Shown: positions 62,264 to 64,000 of the stretch, piece by piece
Layout: every line of letters starts with the position of its first letter
Position numbering within the stretch: position 1 is the first letter of the stretch
NCBI GenBank assembly: GCA_002702705.1
Contig: PABH01000047.1
Span: forward strand, 1 to 64,000
Source: Anaerolineaceae bacterium
Lineage (GTDB): Bacteria > Chloroflexota > Anaerolineae > Anaerolineales > Anaerolineaceae
Direction of reading: 5' to 3'
DNA: 64,000 nt
Program-made: the position numbers and the translations under genes
The notes under the pieces: generated by a model
The model's database searches: none
What the model was told of the DNA's origin: nothing
The model's input: the letters and a program-made list of their open reading frames with translations, nothing else

Positions 62264-63192
62264 ACATCATCTTCTTCTTTCAACCGCAGATAACTTGCAT
62301 AGCGGTAGGGGTCTATTTTTCCATTCATCACAGCCTGCCGGATGGCACAACCGGGTTCATCTTCATGCTGGCAGTTTAAGCGGAATTTACACGAGCCCAG
62401 GAATGGCCTCATTTCCGGAAAATAGGCTGGCAAATCCTCAGGAAATACATCCCACAAACCCAGTTCACGCATACCGGGGGCATCAATCACATACGAGCTG
62501 TTATCCATCGCATATGCCTTCACAAAGGAAGTCGTATGCCGGCCTTTTTTAAGTTTCTCACTGACTGCACCAACCCGTAAATCTTGACCTGGTAAAATCT
62601 GATTCATTAAGGAAGTTTTTCCCACACCGGATTTACCCATCAAAATCGATATCGATCCAGTTAATGTTTCCACCAATGTGTCAATCCCCTCTTGGTTTAC
62701 ACAGCTTGTTTCAATCACAGCATATCCAAGAGTACGGTATAAATCGAGCCGGTCCCGCAGTTCAGCCTGTTGGGCTGGTTTTAATGTACGCAACTGATCC
62801 AGCTTGGTAATACAAATTAACGCGGGAATACCAGCGGACTCTGCCAGCACCAAATAACGATCCAAGAGATTCCATTTAAGTTCCGGTTTCGTAATGGAAA
62901 AAACAGGCACAACCAAATCGACATTGGCGGCAATGATTTGTTCCTGTGGAAATGCACCAGGTTTAGGGGCAGCTGCCCGGCGTGAAAGTTTGTTCCTGCG
63001 TGGTTGCAAGTTGATCAGTTCCCCTTCCTGATCCGTTTGCCATACCACGGTCACCGCATCTCCCGGCACGGGGGTTTCTTCCCACTGCTGCGAACCGAGG
63101 CGGCACCAAACTTCTTGATTGTTAATCGATACCAGTATCTTTCCATTCGATTTTGATAAAACGATTCCAGTAAAATGTGTTTTGTCTATCAT
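62260..63192 (-). CDS. rsgA: Small-ribosomal-subunit biogenesis GTPase RsgA
   Basis: A 310-aa circularly permuted GTPase. An OB-fold N-terminus (about 1-70) is followed by G4 ITKLDQ, G1 GKSGVGKTSL, G2-like GRHTT and G3 DAPGMRELG, then the zinc module CKFRLNCQHEDEPGC (Cys-Cys-His-Cys). RsgA checks the decoding centre of maturing 30S subunits. The ATG at 63192 has GAAGG upstream. It is translationally coupled to the RNHCP gene. Confidence 0.95.
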   Translation of the reverse strand: MIDKTHFTGIVLSKSNGKILVSINNQEVWCRLGSQQWEETPVPGDAVTVVWQTDQEGELINLQPRRNKLSRRAAAPKPGAFPQEQIIAANVDLVVPVFSITKPELKWNLLDRYLVLAESAGIPALICITKLDQLRTLKPAQQAELRDRLDLYRTLGYAVIETSCVNQEGIDTLVETLTGSISILMGKSGVGKTSLMNQILPGQDLRVGAVSEKLKKGRHTTSFVKAYAMDNSSYVIDAPGMRELGLWDVFPEDLPAYFPEMRPFLGSCKFRLNCQHEDEPGCAIRQAVMNGKIDPYRYASYLRLKEEDDV

Positions 63193-63239
63193 TGTTAACC
63201 TTCAATTCGATCCAATCTGATCGAAAGTTCTTAACCAAA

Positions 63240-63285
63240 AACCAGCCACAAGCGGTTAAGCCCATGGCTGGTTTGTTTTTTTATT
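63240..63285. terminator. Hairpin upstream of rsgA
   Basis: AACCAGCCA (63240-63248) pairs with TGGCTGGTT (63265-63273). A T-tract (TGTTTTTTTATT) follows on the plus strand, and a shorter T5 on the minus strand, where it would act as an attenuator in front of rsgA. Confidence 0.55.
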
Positions 63286-63360
63286 CATACGTTCAAGAAG
63301 GTGTTAAAACCAGGCTGCGAAAAAAAAGCGGTGTGTTTCGCCAACCCGATTGGCTTCCTT

Positions 63361-63420
63361 AAATAAAACCACGGGCACATAAGCGTGCCCGTGGATATTA
63401 AACCGGTATCAAAATACCGG
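63361..63420 (-). terminator. Two perfect hairpins ending a small minus-strand unit
   Basis: Minus-strand order: CCGGTAT-TTTG-ATACCGG (63420-63403), then CCACGGGCAC/GTGCCCGTGG (63394-63369) followed by TTTTATTT. The second is a strong intrinsic terminator. Confidence 0.8.
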
Positions 63421-63454
63421 AAAACAACCAAAATTAAATTAGCACACTTATGAA

Positions 63455-63490
63455 TTATTGGAGAACAACGACCGCGACTTTCTTAGACAA
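63455..63490 (-). CDS. 11-codon leader-like ORF in a small transcription unit
   Basis: A TTG start at 63490, 8 nt after AGGAAG, encodes SKKVAVVVLQ after the initiator Met and stops at 63455. It lies between a promoter (63525-63554) and two hairpins (63361-63420), giving an RNA of about 155 nt. It may be a micropeptide, a leader or an incidental ORF within a small RNA. The rest of the 63193-63807 gap has no gene I can support. Confidence 0.35.
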   Translation of the reverse strand: MSKKVAVVVLQ

Positions 63491-63524
63491 AAAACACTTC
63501 CTTTCTAATTTTTTAATCGTTGTC

Positions 63525-63554
63525 AGTATACCGTCCATCTTTTTATCATGTCAA
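63525..63554 (-). promoter_or_regulatory. Near-consensus promoter of the small minus-strand unit
   Basis: TTGACA (63554-63549), an 18-nt spacer and TATACT (63530-63525) on the minus strand; the predicted start is near 63518. Confidence 0.7.
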
Positions 63555-63807
63555 GATTTTCCACCGCCTGTTTGAGCAAATCCCCCCAACCGGCCAGGTT
63601 CCAACCACCCGAGTGGCTAAATGACCCCTGCAAATCCATCCGGCAGGAAGAATCTTACTTTGAATTGAATTAGCCAAAAACAGAGATTGCAGGTATTTGG
63701 ATTATTACCCAAAAATCCAGATTAATTTAACTTAAGAGTTTTTATTAAGTCTGTAACTTTTCCGAATTTAAAACGACTAAGTTAACAGATTGACAAAAGG
63801 AGTAAAG

Positions 63808-64000
63808 ATGAATTCAAGAAAAATTATTTACAGTTTATCGTTTATTGTCATACTGGCAATGGCGTTGAGCGCTTGTGCACCAGAAAACCAGATGGGGATT
63901 TCTAATGTGTCCGGTTCTGGTAAAGTAACCGCTGTTTCCGTTTCCATGGATCAATTGGAGTTGGGACAAACATTTTTTGTTGGTCACGTAACATCTGTGG
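63808..64000 (+). CDS. Lipoprotein, 3' end cut by the window
   Basis: The ATG at 63808 has AGGAG 6 nt upstream. The signal peptide ends in lipobox ALSAC (Cys23), followed by a short polar stretch and beta-like sequence (GSGKVTAVSVSMDQLELGQ). The frame stays open to the window end (64 codons). Too little is visible to assign a family. Confidence 0.75.
   Translation, partial: MNSRKIIYSLSFIVILAMALSACAPENQMGISNVSGSGKVTAVSVSMDQLELGQTFFVGHVTSV

Noticed and set aside
63450-63575. 41-codon plus-strand ORF with a lipobox-like end
   Set aside because: It has no ribosome site or promoter and runs antisense across the well-formed minus-strand promoter and ribosome site.

Overview
The window reads as one stretch of a bacterial chromosome of moderate-to-low GC, most probably from an anaerobic Anaerolineae-type Chloroflexota. 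I infer this from the family mix rather than from any rRNA: many lipoproteins with Pro/Thr-rich linkers (one carrying a CELPCWWG motif), NBR1/FW-type Ig-like lipoproteins, a dipeptide-type solute-binding protein with the rearranged domain order I associate with Chloroflexi, exported proteins carrying a Y/F-L-P-L/M motif, a PEP/pyruvate-binding-domain protein, and MinD-type ATPases with inserted ferredoxin domains. Two tRNAs (Pro-UGG, Leu-CAA) and several housekeeping genes (dnaN, ychF, rsgA) are present. There is no phage, IS element, CRISPR array or rRNA.

Layout: 0-3 kb holds a truncated lipoprotein, a small unknown gene, a decayed gene, a hairpin-rich repeat patch and a sensor kinase. From 3.2 to 6.2 kb lie its response regulator, a membrane protein and a protein fusing a helical N-terminus to a LexA-like S24 domain; these three share a TATAAT-N6-ATG start arrangement that predicts leaderless mRNAs. 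From 6.3 to 15.2 kb come an M3 oligopeptidase and a run of lipoproteins, with an acetyltransferase, an esterase and tRNA-Pro. From 15.4 to 21.8 kb are an acetyltransferase, a GT2 glycosyltransferase with a small DMT-type membrane protein, a GT-C-like membrane protein, an MFS exporter and a Phd/VapC-type toxin-antitoxin pair. From 22 to 28 kb is a complete peptide ABC importer operon. From 28.5 to 35 kb are an iodotyrosine-deiodinase-like flavoprotein, a tandem VOC protein, ychF, tRNA-Leu, a large PAS/GAF diguanylate cyclase and a DUF493 protein. From 35 to 43.7 kb are an orphan substrate-binding protein with a ZU5-like tail, a DUF6273 protein, dnaN, a repeat island, a PEP/pyruvate-binding protein and an RCK-type membrane protein.

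The most coherent uncharacterised system is at 43.9-47.5 kb: OsmC, a NifX/NifB-type cofactor-binding protein, two tandem MinD ATPases each with an inserted two-cluster ferredoxin domain, and a radical SAM enzyme. The last four are packed with overlaps or tiny gaps. It looks like an Fe-S or metallocofactor handling module with no nitrogenase in sight. It is followed by a substrate-binding protein/chemoreceptor pair (47.6-51.3 kb), a rhodanese lipoprotein and an amino-acid ABC importer (52.4-55 kb). The rest (55-64 kb) holds a zincin-like membrane protein, an alpha/beta hydrolase, a CitE-like lyase, a lone receiver domain, a CAP-domain exported protein, a MerR regulator with its own 19-bp-spacer promoter, RNHCP and RsgA in an overlapping pair, and a second truncated lipoprotein.

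Intergenic DNA is unusually structured. It contains a family of long-loop hairpins whose stems vary compensatorily, palindromes built on GGTGGGTTGG, a 50-bp unit present twice with 48 identities, and two compact promoter/mini-ORF/terminator units (51.90-52.08 kb and 63.36-63.55 kb) that look like small RNA or micropeptide genes.
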